In this document: positions 8,246-16,800 of the stretch, in pieces
Layout: every line of letters starts with the position of its first letter
Position numbering within the stretch: position 1 is the first letter of the stretch
DNA from: JASHUC01 sp035523875
GTDB taxonomy: Bacteria; Pseudomonadota; Gammaproteobacteria; Steroidobacterales; Steroidobacteraceae
NCBI GenBank assembly: GCA_035523875.1
Contig: DATKPY010000002.1
Span: 201,909-265,908, forward strand
Direction of reading: 5' to 3'
Length of the DNA: 64,000 nt
Position numbers and translations under genes: made by a program
Notes under the pieces: model-generated
What the model was told of the DNA's origin: nothing
Database searches by the model: none
What the model saw: the letters and a program-made list of their open reading frames with translations, nothing else

Positions 8246-9478
8246 ATGTCATCCGAATCCGCGCAAGCCGCCGCGTCCACCCCCGGGACCGAGCCCAAGG
8301 TGTTGCGCCTGCGGCGCGGCGAGGACCGCCGTCTTGCCGCCGGCCACCTCTGGGTATTCAGCAACGAGGTGGACATCGAGCGCACGCCGCTCACCGCGTT
8401 CGCGCCCGGAGATCTCGCCGGCATCGAGTCGGACCGCGGCCGTTTCCTGGGCTCTGCGTACGTCAATCCGCATGCGCTCATCTGCGCGCGGATCGTGAGC
8501 CGCGACCCGCAACTGCCGATCGACGCTGCGCTCATCGCGCAGCGGCTCGAGCGGGCTCGGGCGCTACGCCGCCGCTTGGGTGGAGCGCCCTACCACCGGC
8601 TCGTGTTCGGCGAATCCGATGGGCTTCCCGGGCTCGTGCTCGATCGCTACGGCGCCGTCATCGTCGGGCAGATCGCCACGGCCGGCATGGAGGCGCTGCG
8701 GCCGTCCGTCGAGCGCGTGGTGCAGAGCGTCCTCGCTCCCGAGTGCCTGTACTGGAAGAACGACTCCGGTGCGCGCAGTCTCGAGCAGCTCCCGGAAACC
8801 TCCGCAGCCGCCTTTGGTAACGCTCCCGAGGAGCTCGAGGTGCACGAGGCGGGCGCGAGGTTTCGCGTGCCGCTCGCGGGCGGGCAGAAGACCGGCTGGT
8901 TCTACGATCAGACGGCGAACCGCGCACGCCTGCTGCGGTTCCTGCCGCCGGGTGCGCGCGTGCTCGATGTATGCAGCTACGTGGGCGCCTGGTCGGTGCT
9001 TGCGCTGCGGGCGGGAGCGAGCTCCGCGCTCTGCGTCGATTCGTCGGAGGCGGCACTGGCATTCGCCCACCGCAACGCGGCCGCCAACGCGGTCGGCCTC
9101 GAGACGGTGCGCGAGGACGCGTTCGATGCGCTCAAGGCGCTTCATGAAAGCGGCCGGCGCTTCGACTGCGTGGTGCTCGATCCGCCCGCCTTCATCAAGC
9201 GCAAGAAGGACATCCCGAAAGGGCAGGCTGCCTACCGCAAGTTGAACCAGCTCGCACTCGCGCTCACCGAGCGCGACAGCCTGCTCGTCAGCTGCTCCTG
9301 CTCCTATCATCTCCCGGAAGCGGAGCTCCTCGCAGCCGTTCAGGCCGCGGGTCGGCACTGCGGGCGGTTCGTCCAGGTGCTCGAGCTCGGCGGACAGTCG
9401 CCCGACCACCCCGTGCACCCGGCGATTCCGGAGACGCGCTACTTGAAGGCGCTCTTCTGTCGCGTGACGCGCGACTGA
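8246..9478 (+). CDS. rlmI: 23S rRNA (cytosine) methyltransferase RlmI-type
   Basis: A 410-residue SAM-dependent rRNA methyltransferase. Residues about 15-90 form a PUA RNA-binding domain (LRRGEDRRLAAGHLWVFSNE), then a central RlmI-like domain, then the Rossmann methyltransferase core with SAM motif LDVCSYVGAWSVLAL, catalytic-loop LDPPAFIK (about residue 312) and CSCSYH near the end. E. coli RlmI methylates C1962 of 23S rRNA to m5C; the length (396 in E. coli) fits. The start is uncertain: ATG 8246 is chosen, but GTG 8231 is also in frame and neither has a clear ribosome-binding site. Gene lies just upstream of lgt, with 27 nt between. Confidence 0.88.
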   Translation: MSSESAQAAASTPGTEPKVLRLRRGEDRRLAAGHLWVFSNEVDIERTPLTAFAPGDLAGIESDRGRFLGSAYVNPHALICARIVSRDPQLPIDAALIAQRLERARALRRRLGGAPYHRLVFGESDGLPGLVLDRYGAVIVGQIATAGMEALRPSVERVVQSVLAPECLYWKNDSGARSLEQLPETSAAAFGNAPEELEVHEAGARFRVPLAGGQKTGWFYDQTANRARLLRFLPPGARVLDVCSYVGAWSVLALRAGASSALCVDSSEAALAFAHRNAAANAVGLETVREDAFDALKALHESGRRFDCVVLDPPAFIKRKKDIPKGQAAYRKLNQLALALTERDSLLVSCSCSYHLPEAELLAAVQAAGRHCGRFVQVLELGGQSPDHPVHPAIPETRYLKALFCRVTRD

Positions 9479-9491
9479 GCGGCGAAACCGC

Positions 9492-9497
9492 TAAACT
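9492..9497 (+). promoter_or_regulatory. -10-like TAAACT placed for a leaderless lgt mRNA
   Basis: TAAACT ends 8 nt before the lgt ATG. A promoter here would start transcription at or within a base or two of the start codon. No Shine-Dalgarno sequence fits in this interval and no -35 stands out. Confidence 0.35.
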
Positions 9498-9505
9498 TAT
9501 CCCGC

Positions 9506-10336
9506 ATGATCAGGTACCCCGGCTTCAATCCGATCGCATTCTCGATCGGGCCGCTCCATCTCGCCGGTCGCGAGCTCGGGCCGATCGAGGTGCATTGGTA
9601 CGGAATCATGTACCTGATCGGATTCGTGGTGGCCTGGTGGCTCGCGCGCCTGCGCGCTGCGCGGCCGGGCTCCACGTGGAAGGGCGTCGACGTCGATGAC
9701 TATATCTTCTACGGCATGCTCGGCGTCATCTTGGGCGGACGCATCGGCTACGTGCTGTTCTACGGCCTTGGTTTCTGGGAGCGGGATGCCTGGTATCCGT
9801 TCAAGATCTGGGAAGGGGGCATGTCCTTCCACGGCGGGCTGATCGGCGTGCTGATTGCAATCTCGATCTTCGCCCTGCGCCGCGGCCGGCGCATCGCCGA
9901 TGTGTTCGATTTCACCGCACCGCTCCCGGGCATCGGGATCTTCGCCGGCCGCATCGGCAACTTCATCAACGGCGAGCTGTGGGGGAAGCCCACGACGCTC
10001 CCGTGGGGGTTCGAGGTGAACGGCGTCGTGCGTCAGCCCTCGCAGCTCTACGAGGCGCTGCTCGAGGGACTGCTCCTCTTCACGGTGCTCTGGCTCTACA
10101 CCGCTCGGCCGCGCCCGCGCCTCGCTCCCTCGGGCCTGTTTCTGCTGATCTACGGCTGCGCGCGCTTTCTGGTCGAGTTCGTGCGCGTCCCGGACGAGCA
10201 GATCGGCTATCTCGCGGGCGGCTGGCTCACGATGGGACAGGTGCTCTCGATGCCGATGATTCTGATCGGCGCCGGGCTCATCGTCTTCGCCTATCGCCAC
10301 CCCTCGCCCTCGGGGAATGTCGCCGTCGCCCGATGA
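9506..10336 (+). CDS. lgt: Prolipoprotein diacylglyceryl transferase
   Basis: A 276-residue inner-membrane enzyme that moves diacylglycerol from phosphatidylglycerol to the lipobox cysteine of prolipoproteins, the first step of lipoprotein maturation. About seven hydrophobic segments. Family motifs are present in order: VHWYGIMYLIGF, GGRIGYVLFYG, SFHGGLIGV (essential His-Gly-Gly loop), GRIGNFINGELWGKPT (catalytic Arg and Lgt signature) and QPSQLYEALLEG. It serves the many lipoproteins encoded nearby (LolB, RlpA, TPR protein). The last codons overlap thyA (ATGA), the usual lgt-thyA pairing of gammaproteobacteria. Confidence 0.97.
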   Translation: MIRYPGFNPIAFSIGPLHLAGRELGPIEVHWYGIMYLIGFVVAWWLARLRAARPGSTWKGVDVDDYIFYGMLGVILGGRIGYVLFYGLGFWERDAWYPFKIWEGGMSFHGGLIGVLIAISIFALRRGRRIADVFDFTAPLPGIGIFAGRIGNFINGELWGKPTTLPWGFEVNGVVRQPSQLYEALLEGLLLFTVLWLYTARPRPRLAPSGLFLLIYGCARFLVEFVRVPDEQIGYLAGGWLTMGQVLSMPMILIGAGLIVFAYRHPSPSGNVAVAR

Positions 10337-11127
10337 GACAGTATCTGGAGCTCCTGCGGCACATCCGCGAGCGCGGCGCCCGCAAGACCGACCGCACCGG
10401 AACCGGCACGCTCTCGGTCTTCGGGCCGCAGATGCGCTTCGATCTCGCCGCGGGCTTCCCGCTGGTGACGACCAAGCGGATTCACATGAAGTCCGTCATC
10501 TACGAGCTCCTGTGGTTCCTGCGGGGGGAGACCAACGTCGGCTGGCTCGACGAGCACGGCGTGACCATCTGGGACGAATGGGCGGATGAGCACGGCGAGC
10601 TCGGACCGATCTACGGGCGGCAGTGGCGCGCCTGGCCGGCACCCGACGGGCGCGCGATCGACCAGATCGCCGCGGCCGTCGCAAGTCTGAAGCGCGATCC
10701 GCATTCGCGGCGGATCCTGGTGAGCGCATGGAACGTGGGGGAACTCGAGCGCATGGCACTCGCCCCGTGCCACGCGCTCTTCCAGCTGTACGTCGCCGCA
10801 GGCGCGCTCTCGCTGCAGCTCTACCAGCGCAGTGCCGATGTGTTCCTCGGAGTGCCATTCAACCTCGCCTCCTATGCGCTGCTCGCGCTCATGCTTGCTC
10901 AGCAGTGCGATCTCGCGCCCGGCGAGCTCGTCTGGACGGGCGGGGACTGTCATCTCTATCTCAACCATCTCGAGCAGGCCGACGTGCAGCTCGCGCGCGC
11001 TCCCTATCCGCTGCCGCAACTGCATCTGCGCCGGCGCCCGCCGAGCCTGTTCGATTACGCGTACGAGGACTTCGAGCTCGTGAGCTATCGGCATCATCCG
11101 GCGATCCAGGCGCCGGTCGCGGTCTAG
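10333..11127 (+). CDS. thyA: Thymidylate synthase
   Basis: A 264-residue enzyme, exactly the E. coli length, that converts dUMP to dTMP with methylenetetrahydrofolate. Visible motifs: DRTGTGTLSVFGPQMRFDL (folate/phosphate loop), FPLVTTKRIHMKSV, LLWFLRGETN, the catalytic cysteine in LAPCHALFQLYV, and LYQRSADVFLGVPFNLASYA. ATG 10333 overlaps the lgt stop as ATGA, giving translational coupling. folA, which regenerates tetrahydrofolate from the dihydrofolate made here, lies 2.5 kb downstream in the same direction. Confidence 0.98.
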   Translation: MRQYLELLRHIRERGARKTDRTGTGTLSVFGPQMRFDLAAGFPLVTTKRIHMKSVIYELLWFLRGETNVGWLDEHGVTIWDEWADEHGELGPIYGRQWRAWPAPDGRAIDQIAAAVASLKRDPHSRRILVSAWNVGELERMALAPCHALFQLYVAAGALSLQLYQRSADVFLGVPFNLASYALLALMLAQQCDLAPGELVWTGGDCHLYLNHLEQADVQLARAPYPLPQLHLRRRPPSLFDYAYEDFELVSYRHHPAIQAPVAV

Positions 11128-11130
11128 TCC

Positions 11131-11751
11131 GTGGCCGCACGCCGCGCTTCCGCCTCCCCGCGCACGGCGCATCCGCGCACCGCTCCGCCCCTCATCGTGG
11201 TGCGGCGCTCGAAGGTGCACGGCAAGGGCGTCTTCGCGCTGCGGGCCATCGCCAAGGGCACGCGCATCGTCGAGTACCTGGGCGATCGGGTCTCCCACGC
11301 GCAGGCCGACCGCCGTTATGCCGACCATGAGGAGACCGACAACCACACGTTCCTTTTCAGCGTGGACCGCGGCCTGGTGATCGACGCCGGCGTCGGCGGG
11401 AACGAAGCGCGCTTCATCAATCACTCCTGCGATCCGAACTGCGAGTCGGTGATCGAGAAGCGGCGCGTGTTCATCGAGGCGATTCGCGCCATCGCCCGCG
11501 GCGAGGAGCTCTCCTACGATTACCAGATCGGCCGGGAGCGCGGCGATCCGCCGAACGTCGATGAGATCTACGGCTGCCGCTGCGGCGCCGCGCAATGCCG
11601 CGGCACGATGCTCTGGCCCCCGCGGCGCAAGACCCGCGCGGCGCGCAAGAAGGGGGCGGGCGCCGGGAAGGCGCGCACCGCCGCTTCGCAGCCGAGCACC
11701 GCCGCCGCTCGCCGCCGCCTCGCCAAGCGGAGTCGCGCGCGCCGCCGGTGA
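11131..11751 (+). CDS. SET-domain lysine methyltransferase with basic tail
   Basis: A 206-residue protein with a complete SET domain (about 20-160): VHGKGVFAL, the cofactor/pseudoknot motif RFINHSCDPNC (94-104), the catalytic tyrosine in LSYDYQIG (128-134), and a post-SET zinc-binding segment CRCGAAQCRGTM (C149, C151, C156). These residues indicate an active protein-lysine methyltransferase. Residues 165-206 are almost all Lys, Arg, Ala and Ser, like a histone-H1/AlgP-type nucleic-acid-binding tail. The bacterial substrate is unknown; ribosomal or nucleoid proteins are candidates. GTG 11131 follows the thyA stop by 3 nt, so it is probably in the lgt-thyA operon. Confidence 0.88.
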   Translation: MAARRASASPRTAHPRTAPPLIVVRRSKVHGKGVFALRAIAKGTRIVEYLGDRVSHAQADRRYADHEETDNHTFLFSVDRGLVIDAGVGGNEARFINHSCDPNCESVIEKRRVFIEAIRAIARGEELSYDYQIGRERGDPPNVDEIYGCRCGAAQCRGTMLWPPRRKTRAARKKGAGAGKARTAASQPSTAAARRRLAKRSRARRR

Positions 11752-11772
11752 CGGCGGATCGCCCCCAAAGCG

Positions 11773-13647
11773 ATGAGCGTCACGGCGGCGGAGCAGGGGC
11801 TGCGACCGGCGCTCGCCGGCGTGGTCGGTGCCCTCGGCATCGTCTACGGCGACATCGGCACGAGCCCGCTCTACGCGTTCGAGCAGTCGCTCGAGGCGGC
11901 GGACTCGCGCGCGCCCGCCGCGATCCTCGGGGTGGTCTCGCTCATCTTCTGGAGCCTCGCACTGTCGGTCACGATCAAATACGTGGTCGTGATGATGCGC
12001 GCGGACAACGACGGCGAAGGCGGCATCCTCGCGCTCTTCGCGCTCGCACAGCGGAAGCTGCGCGGATTCGGCTTCTGGCCGCGGCTCGTGGTCGCCCTGG
12101 CGCTCGCGGGCACGGCGCTGTTCTTCTGCGATGCGCTCATCACGCCCGCCATCTCCGTGCTGAGCGCGGTGGAGGGCCTCGAGCTCGTCAATCCCGATTT
12201 CGCGCGCTCGGTGATCCCCGTCACGATCGTGATCCTGATGGTGCTCTACGGAATTCAGCGCCGCGGCACCGCCCGGGTCGGAAGCGCCTTCGGGCCGATC
12301 ATGATCCTCTGGTTCCTGGCGCTCGCCGTCTCGGGCGCGATCGCGATCGCCGGTCGCCCAGAGGTGCTGGTGGCGGTCGATCCGCAGTACGCGCTTGCGC
12401 TGCTCCTCGGGAGCCCGCGCACGGCGCTCGTCATCATCGGGGCGGTATTCCTCGCGATCACCGGGGGCGAGGCGCTCTATGCCGACATGGGCCATTTCGG
12501 CAAGTCGCCGGTACGCACGGCGTGGTTCGGGCTCGTGTGGCCGGCGCTGCTCCTCAACTACTTCGGGCAGGGGGCGCTGCTCCTCGCCTCGAGCGGCGCG
12601 ATCAAGCGGCCGATGTATGCACTGGTCGGCCCGCAGATGCTCCCCTTCATGCTGGCGCTCGCGACCGCCGCGACCGTGATCGCCTCGCAGGCGGTGATCT
12701 CGGGGGCGTTCTCCGTCGCTCGCCAGGCGGTGCAGCTCGACATCCTGCCGCGCATGCGCGTGCTGCAAACCTCGGCGCGCGAGCAGGGCCAGATCTACGT
12801 CCCGGCCGTCAACGCGCTGCAGTTCGTCGCGGTGATCGGCTTCGTGGTGGGCTTTGGCTCCTCGGATGCCTTGGGCGGAGCGTATGGGGCGGCGGTCGTC
12901 GGCACCATGGCGATCACGACGGTGCTCGGAGCGTACGTGGCGGCGACGCAGTGGAGCTGGCCCAAGTGGCGCGTCGCGCTGCTCTTCGCGGTGCTGCTCG
13001 CGATGGATCTCGTGTTCGTGGTCGGCAATCTCACCAAGGTCGAGGCCGGGGGCTGGGTTCCCCTCACCCTCGCGGCGGGGGTGTTCGCGCTCTTCTCCAC
13101 CTGGCGCAGCGGCCGGATGGATCTGCGCGCCGCGCTCGCCCAGATGGCCGTCCCGCTCGCTCAGCTTCCGCACCTCGTGAAGGACGCACCGCGCGTGGCC
13201 GGAACGGGCGTATTCCTCGCGAGCCATCCGGGCTTCATCCCCTCGGCGCTGATCCGCAATCTCGAGCACAACCGGGTCGTGCACGAGCGCTGCCTGATTC
13301 TCAACTTCGAGATCATGCGGACGCCGCGGCGCAGCGAAGGGGATCGAGCGCGCATCCGCGAGCTCATGCCCGGCATGATCGCGGTGACGGCCTACTTCGG
13401 CTTCATGGAGACGCCCGATGTGCGCGAAGCGCTGCGCGCCTGCCGCGCGCTCGGTCTACGCGTCTACCTCGAGGACTGCTCGTTCTTCATCGGTCAGCAT
13501 GTCGTGATCGCACGTCCGCGTCCGGGCTGGCAGGGCCTCAAGCGACGGCTATTTGCGCGCATGCAGCGCCGCAGCGCGAGCTCCGCCGAATTCTTCCGCA
13601 TGCCGGCCCGCGACGTCGTGATCCTCAACACCGTCGTCGAGATCTGA
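11773..13647 (+). CDS. kup: Low-affinity potassium uptake permease Kup
   Basis: A 624-residue KUP/HAK potassium transporter. The N-terminal signature GALGIVYGDIGTSPLYAFEQSL, the EGGILALFAL segment and about 12 hydrophobic segments up to residue 430 are followed by a soluble C-terminal domain of about 190 residues. In E. coli Kup imports K+ with protons and works at low pH. Length is normal for the family (about 620). The stop TGA overlaps the folA ATG (TGATG), so the two are translated together. Upstream gap to the SET gene is 21 nt. Confidence 0.96.
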   Translation: MSVTAAEQGLRPALAGVVGALGIVYGDIGTSPLYAFEQSLEAADSRAPAAILGVVSLIFWSLALSVTIKYVVVMMRADNDGEGGILALFALAQRKLRGFGFWPRLVVALALAGTALFFCDALITPAISVLSAVEGLELVNPDFARSVIPVTIVILMVLYGIQRRGTARVGSAFGPIMILWFLALAVSGAIAIAGRPEVLVAVDPQYALALLLGSPRTALVIIGAVFLAITGGEALYADMGHFGKSPVRTAWFGLVWPALLLNYFGQGALLLASSGAIKRPMYALVGPQMLPFMLALATAATVIASQAVISGAFSVARQAVQLDILPRMRVLQTSAREQGQIYVPAVNALQFVAVIGFVVGFGSSDALGGAYGAAVVGTMAITTVLGAYVAATQWSWPKWRVALLFAVLLAMDLVFVVGNLTKVEAGGWVPLTLAAGVFALFSTWRSGRMDLRAALAQMAVPLAQLPHLVKDAPRVAGTGVFLASHPGFIPSALIRNLEHNRVVHERCLILNFEIMRTPRRSEGDRARIRELMPGMIAVTAYFGFMETPDVREALRACRALGLRVYLEDCSFFIGQHVVIARPRPGWQGLKRRLFARMQRRSASSAEFFRMPARDVVILNTVVEI

Positions 13648-14150
13648 TGTCCGCGGCAGCTCCGCCTTCGCTCTCACTGCTCGTCGCTGTTGCGGAAAAC
13701 GGGGTGATCGGGCGCGACAACGCGCTTCCCTGGAGGTTGCCCGATGACCTCAAGCGCTTCAAGGCGCTCACGATGGGCAAGCCGATACTGATGGGGCGCA
13801 GCACCTTCGAGTCGATCGGCAGGGCTCTGCCCGGGCGCACGAGCCTCGTGCTCACGCGCTCGCCTGCGTGGAGCGCCGCAGGGGTCACGGTCGTGCACAG
13901 CCTCGAGGAGGCGATCGCGCGCGCCGCCGGGGCCGAGGAGCTGCTCGTCATCGGGGGCGCCCAGGTGTACGCGCTCGCGCTGCCGCGCGCCGCGCGCATC
14001 TATCTCACCCGCGTGCATGCGAGCGTGAGCGGGGATACACGGCTCCCGGAGCTCGGGCGCGCCGCGTGGCGCGAGGTGAGCCGCGAGGAGCACCCGCCCG
14101 ATGCGCTTCACGCCCATGCAATGACTTTCAGCGTGCTCGAGCGGGTCTGA
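13647..14150 (+). CDS. folA: Dihydrofolate reductase
   Basis: A 167-residue enzyme reducing dihydrofolate to tetrahydrofolate with NADPH. Motifs: LLVAVAENGVIGRDNALPWRLP (residues 10-31), DDLKRFKALTMGKPILMGRSTFESIG (NADPH and substrate site), ALPGRTSLVLTR and LLVIGGAQVYALAL. Length close to E. coli FolA (159). Overlaps the kup stop by one base. Functionally tied to thyA upstream, which oxidises the folate cofactor. Convergent with kmo. Confidence 0.96.
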   Translation: MSAAAPPSLSLLVAVAENGVIGRDNALPWRLPDDLKRFKALTMGKPILMGRSTFESIGRALPGRTSLVLTRSPAWSAAGVTVVHSLEEAIARAAGAEELLVIGGAQVYALALPRAARIYLTRVHASVSGDTRLPELGRAAWREVSREEHPPDALHAHAMTFSVLERV

Positions 14151-14185
14151 CGGTGCGGCCGGAACCGCCCGCGCGCGGCGCACCG
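14151..14185. terminator. Possible bidirectional terminator hairpin (folA / kmo)
   Basis: CGGTGCG (14151-14157) and CGCACCG (14179-14185) form a 7-bp stem over a GC-rich loop that can pair further internally, in the 41-nt gap between convergent folA and kmo. No T-run follows on either strand, so termination is only a possibility. Confidence 0.3.
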
Positions 14186-14191
14186 CGGCTC

Positions 14192-15532
14192 TCACAGCCG
14201 CTCCTCGATCAGCCGTCGCGCGAGCTCGTGGTCGAGCGCCGCGGCACCGCCCGCACGCTGATCGAGCAGATCGAGAATCTCCTGCTCGACCAGGCCGCGC
14301 CGCAGCGCCTCCGCGTAGGGAATCTCCGGATGGAACATCACCATCGCGTAGCGCGGTATGAAGCGGTTCGGGAAGCGCCCCTCGAGCTCGCGCGCCCAGG
14401 CCTGCTGGCGCAGGAACTTCGGGTCGAGCACTCGCTCGCGCATCTCCGCGTAATTCTCGACGGCCATGCGGGCGATTGCCGCGGCGTTCACGCAGCGCGC
14501 CGACTCGAATTCGGCGAAGAGCGCCCCCCAATCCTCGTGCCGGTCGATGAGCGCATCGAGCGCCGCGCAGTCCTCGAACGCCGCATTCATGCCCTGGCCA
14601 TGAAATGGCACGATCGGGTGGGCCGCATCGCCCACCAGCAGCACGCGGTCGCCGAGGTGCCAGGGGCTCGCATGCACGGTGCCGAGGTGTCCCTGCGGAT
14701 GCGCGCGAAACTGCTCGGCGAGATCGGGCACGAGCGCTTCCGCGTCCGGGAACTCGCGCGCGAAGAGCGCGCGCACCGCGCTCTCGTCGCCGAGCGCGGC
14801 AAAGCTCAACGGCCCCGTGCGCGGCAGGAACAGCGTCGCCGTGAAGGTCGCATCCGGATTCGGCAGGGCGATCAGCATGAAGCCGTGCCGCGGCCATACG
14901 TGCAGGGCATGCGGCTCGAGGGCGGGCCGGCCCGCGCGCGGCGGCAGCGCGAGCTCCTTGTAATCATGCTCGAGCGGCTCCTCGCGCACGCGGATCGCCC
15001 CGCGTTGCGCGAGGCCCGTGCGCACCGCGGATCCGGCGCCGTCCGCGGCGATCGTGGGCGCGGCGTCAAGCTCATAGTGCCGGCCCGTGCGTCGATCGTG
15101 CATGGCAAGCGCGGCAGGCTCGCCGCAGATGCCTTCGCAGGCCTGGTCGAACCCGAGCGCCACGCCGGGAAGCCGCGCCGCCTCCTCGATGAGGAGCCGG
15201 TTGAGCGCGGCGCGGCCGACCGAGAAGATCACCTCCTCGTCGCGCTGTCCGTAAGGCAGAAGGTGAGGCGTGCGACCCACCTCGTGGAGCATGCGCCCAC
15301 GCATCGCGATCAGGAGCGGGCGGACCCGCTCCATCACCCCGGCGCGCTCGAGCGCACGAATTCCGCGCGCGGCGAGGGCGAGATTGATCGAGCGGCCCGC
15401 CTCCGGGGCCGCAGCGCGCGGGTCGCTGCGGCGCTCGAAGAGGCGCACCGTGAGGCCGCGGCGCGCGAGGAGAATCGCGAGCAGCGGCCCCGCGAGTCCG
15501 GCGCCGACAATATTGATCGTCGTGCCGCGCAT
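14192..15532 (-). CDS. kmo: Kynurenine 3-monooxygenase
   Basis: A 446-residue FAD-dependent hydroxylase that turns kynurenine into 3-hydroxykynurenine with NADPH and O2. Seen: N-terminal Rossmann motif IVGAGLAGPLLAILLARRG (8-26), the substrate-site region GRSINLALAARGIRALE, and the second FAD motif GDAAHPIVPFHGQGMNAAFEDC, whose PFHGQGMN form is characteristic of KMO. C-terminal hydrophobic/amphipathic helix region as in the family. Last gene of the operon dioxygenase-formamidase-kynU-kmo; its start overlaps the kynU stop region. Confidence 0.95.
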   Translation of the reverse strand: MRGTTINIVGAGLAGPLLAILLARRGLTVRLFERRSDPRAAAPEAGRSINLALAARGIRALERAGVMERVRPLLIAMRGRMLHEVGRTPHLLPYGQRDEEVIFSVGRAALNRLLIEEAARLPGVALGFDQACEGICGEPAALAMHDRRTGRHYELDAAPTIAADGAGSAVRTGLAQRGAIRVREEPLEHDYKELALPPRAGRPALEPHALHVWPRHGFMLIALPNPDATFTATLFLPRTGPLSFAALGDESAVRALFAREFPDAEALVPDLAEQFRAHPQGHLGTVHASPWHLGDRVLLVGDAAHPIVPFHGQGMNAAFEDCAALDALIDRHEDWGALFAEFESARCVNAAAIARMAVENYAEMRERVLDPKFLRQQAWARELEGRFPNRFIPRYAMVMFHPEIPYAEALRRGLVEQEILDLLDQRAGGAAALDHELARRLIEERL

Positions 15533-16800
15533 CAGCGCCGTTCACCGAGCGCGCGCTCGAGCGCGCACGCGAACAGCGTCACGTCCTCGAAGCGGTTGTA
15601 AAGCGGCGCTGGGGCGACACGCAGCACGTCGGGCTCGCGGAAATCGCACACGACCCCCTGCGCCTCGAGCCGTGCGAGCACCTGCGGCGCCGCCGCCGTC
15701 CCGATGCGCAGCGAAAGCTGCGCGCCGCGCGCCGTGCGATCCCGCGGCGTGAGGAGCGTGACCGGCAGTGCCGCAAGCAGCTCCTCGAGGTAGCCCGTGA
15801 GCGCGACGGACTTCGCGCGCAGCCGCTCCATACCGGCCGCACGGAAGATCTCGAGCGAAGCGATGAGCGGCGCGCTCGAGAGGATCGGCGGGTTGCTCAC
15901 CTGCCAACCCTCCGCGCCCGGGCTCGGCCGATGCTCGGGTCGCATCCGGAAGCGCGTCGCCGGCTCGTGTCCCCACCAGCCCGCAAGGCGCGGCAGTGCG
16001 CCGTGAGCGGCGTGCCGCTCGTGCACGAAGCAACCGCCGATCGCACCGGGGCCGCCGTTTAAGTACTTGTAGCTGCACCAGACGGCGAAGTCCGCGTCCG
16101 CCGCGTGCAGCGCGAGCGGCAGATTGCCGATCGCGTGCGCGAGATCGAAGCCGACGATGCATCCCGCCCGGCGCGCGGCGCGTGCGATGCGCGTGAGGTC
16201 GAAGGCCTGTCCGGTCAAGTACTGCACGCCAGGCCAGAGCATCACGGCGATCTCCGCGCCGCGGCGCTCGAGCGTCGCCTCGATCGCGGATTCGGTGACG
16301 AGGTCGCTGCCGTCCTGGGGCGCAAGCTCGAGCAGCTCGCTCGCCGCATCGTGACCATGCCAGGCAATCTGCGAGACGACCGCGTGCCGATCGGAGGGAA
16401 AAGCACCGGACTCGATGAGGATCTTGGTGCGCCGGCCGCTCGGGCGGTAGAAGCTCGCAAGCATCAGGTGCAGATTGACGGTGAGCGAGTTCATCGCGAC
16501 GACCTCACCGGCGCGCGCGCCCGCGAGCCGCTCGAGCTCGTCGTTCAGGAACTCGTGGTAACGGATCCACGGCCGCCGTGCCCGCTCGTGGCCGAGCACC
16601 GCGAGCCCTCCCCAGTCCTCGAGCTCTTGGGCGATCAGCTGCTCGGCCGCGCGCGGCAGCGGGCCGAGCGAGTGTCCGGCCAGGTAGACGAGCGGATCGC
16701 CGCGCGGACCGCGCGGCAGGACGAACCGCTCCCGCAGCCCCGCGAGCGGGTCGGCCGCATCGCGCGCTCGCGCCTCCTCGAGGCGGCCCTCGATGCTCAC
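15532..16800 (-). CDS. kynU: Kynureninase
   Basis: A 422-residue PLP enzyme that cleaves 3-hydroxykynurenine to 3-hydroxyanthranilate and alanine (or kynurenine to anthranilate). Motifs: YLAGHSLGPLPRAA (about 38-51), MNSLTVNLHLML, the cofactor Asp in GFDLAHAIGN and the Schiff-base lysine in WCSYKYLNGGPGAIGG. Length normal (E. coli-type class V fold, about 415). Its start overlaps the upstream formamidase gene by 4 nt (16797-16800), and its end overlaps kmo by one base, so the four genes form one tightly coupled operon. Confidence 0.96.
   Translation of the reverse strand: MSIEGRLEEARARDAADPLAGLRERFVLPRGPRGDPLVYLAGHSLGPLPRAAEQLIAQELEDWGGLAVLGHERARRPWIRYHEFLNDELERLAGARAGEVVAMNSLTVNLHLMLASFYRPSGRRTKILIESGAFPSDRHAVVSQIAWHGHDAASELLELAPQDGSDLVTESAIEATLERRGAEIAVMLWPGVQYLTGQAFDLTRIARAARRAGCIVGFDLAHAIGNLPLALHAADADFAVWCSYKYLNGGPGAIGGCFVHERHAAHGALPRLAGWWGHEPATRFRMRPEHRPSPGAEGWQVSNPPILSSAPLIASLEIFRAAGMERLRAKSVALTGYLEELLAALPVTLLTPRDRTARGAQLSLRIGTAAAPQVLARLEAQGVVCDFREPDVLRVAPAPLYNRFEDVTLFACALERALGERR

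Noticed and set aside
10291..13284. A 997-codon open frame on the - strand across thyA, the SET gene and kup
   Set aside because: Low-complexity Arg/Glu/His-rich translation with no recognisable domain, antisense to three clear genes; long antisense frames are expected in GC-rich DNA with strong third-position bias.
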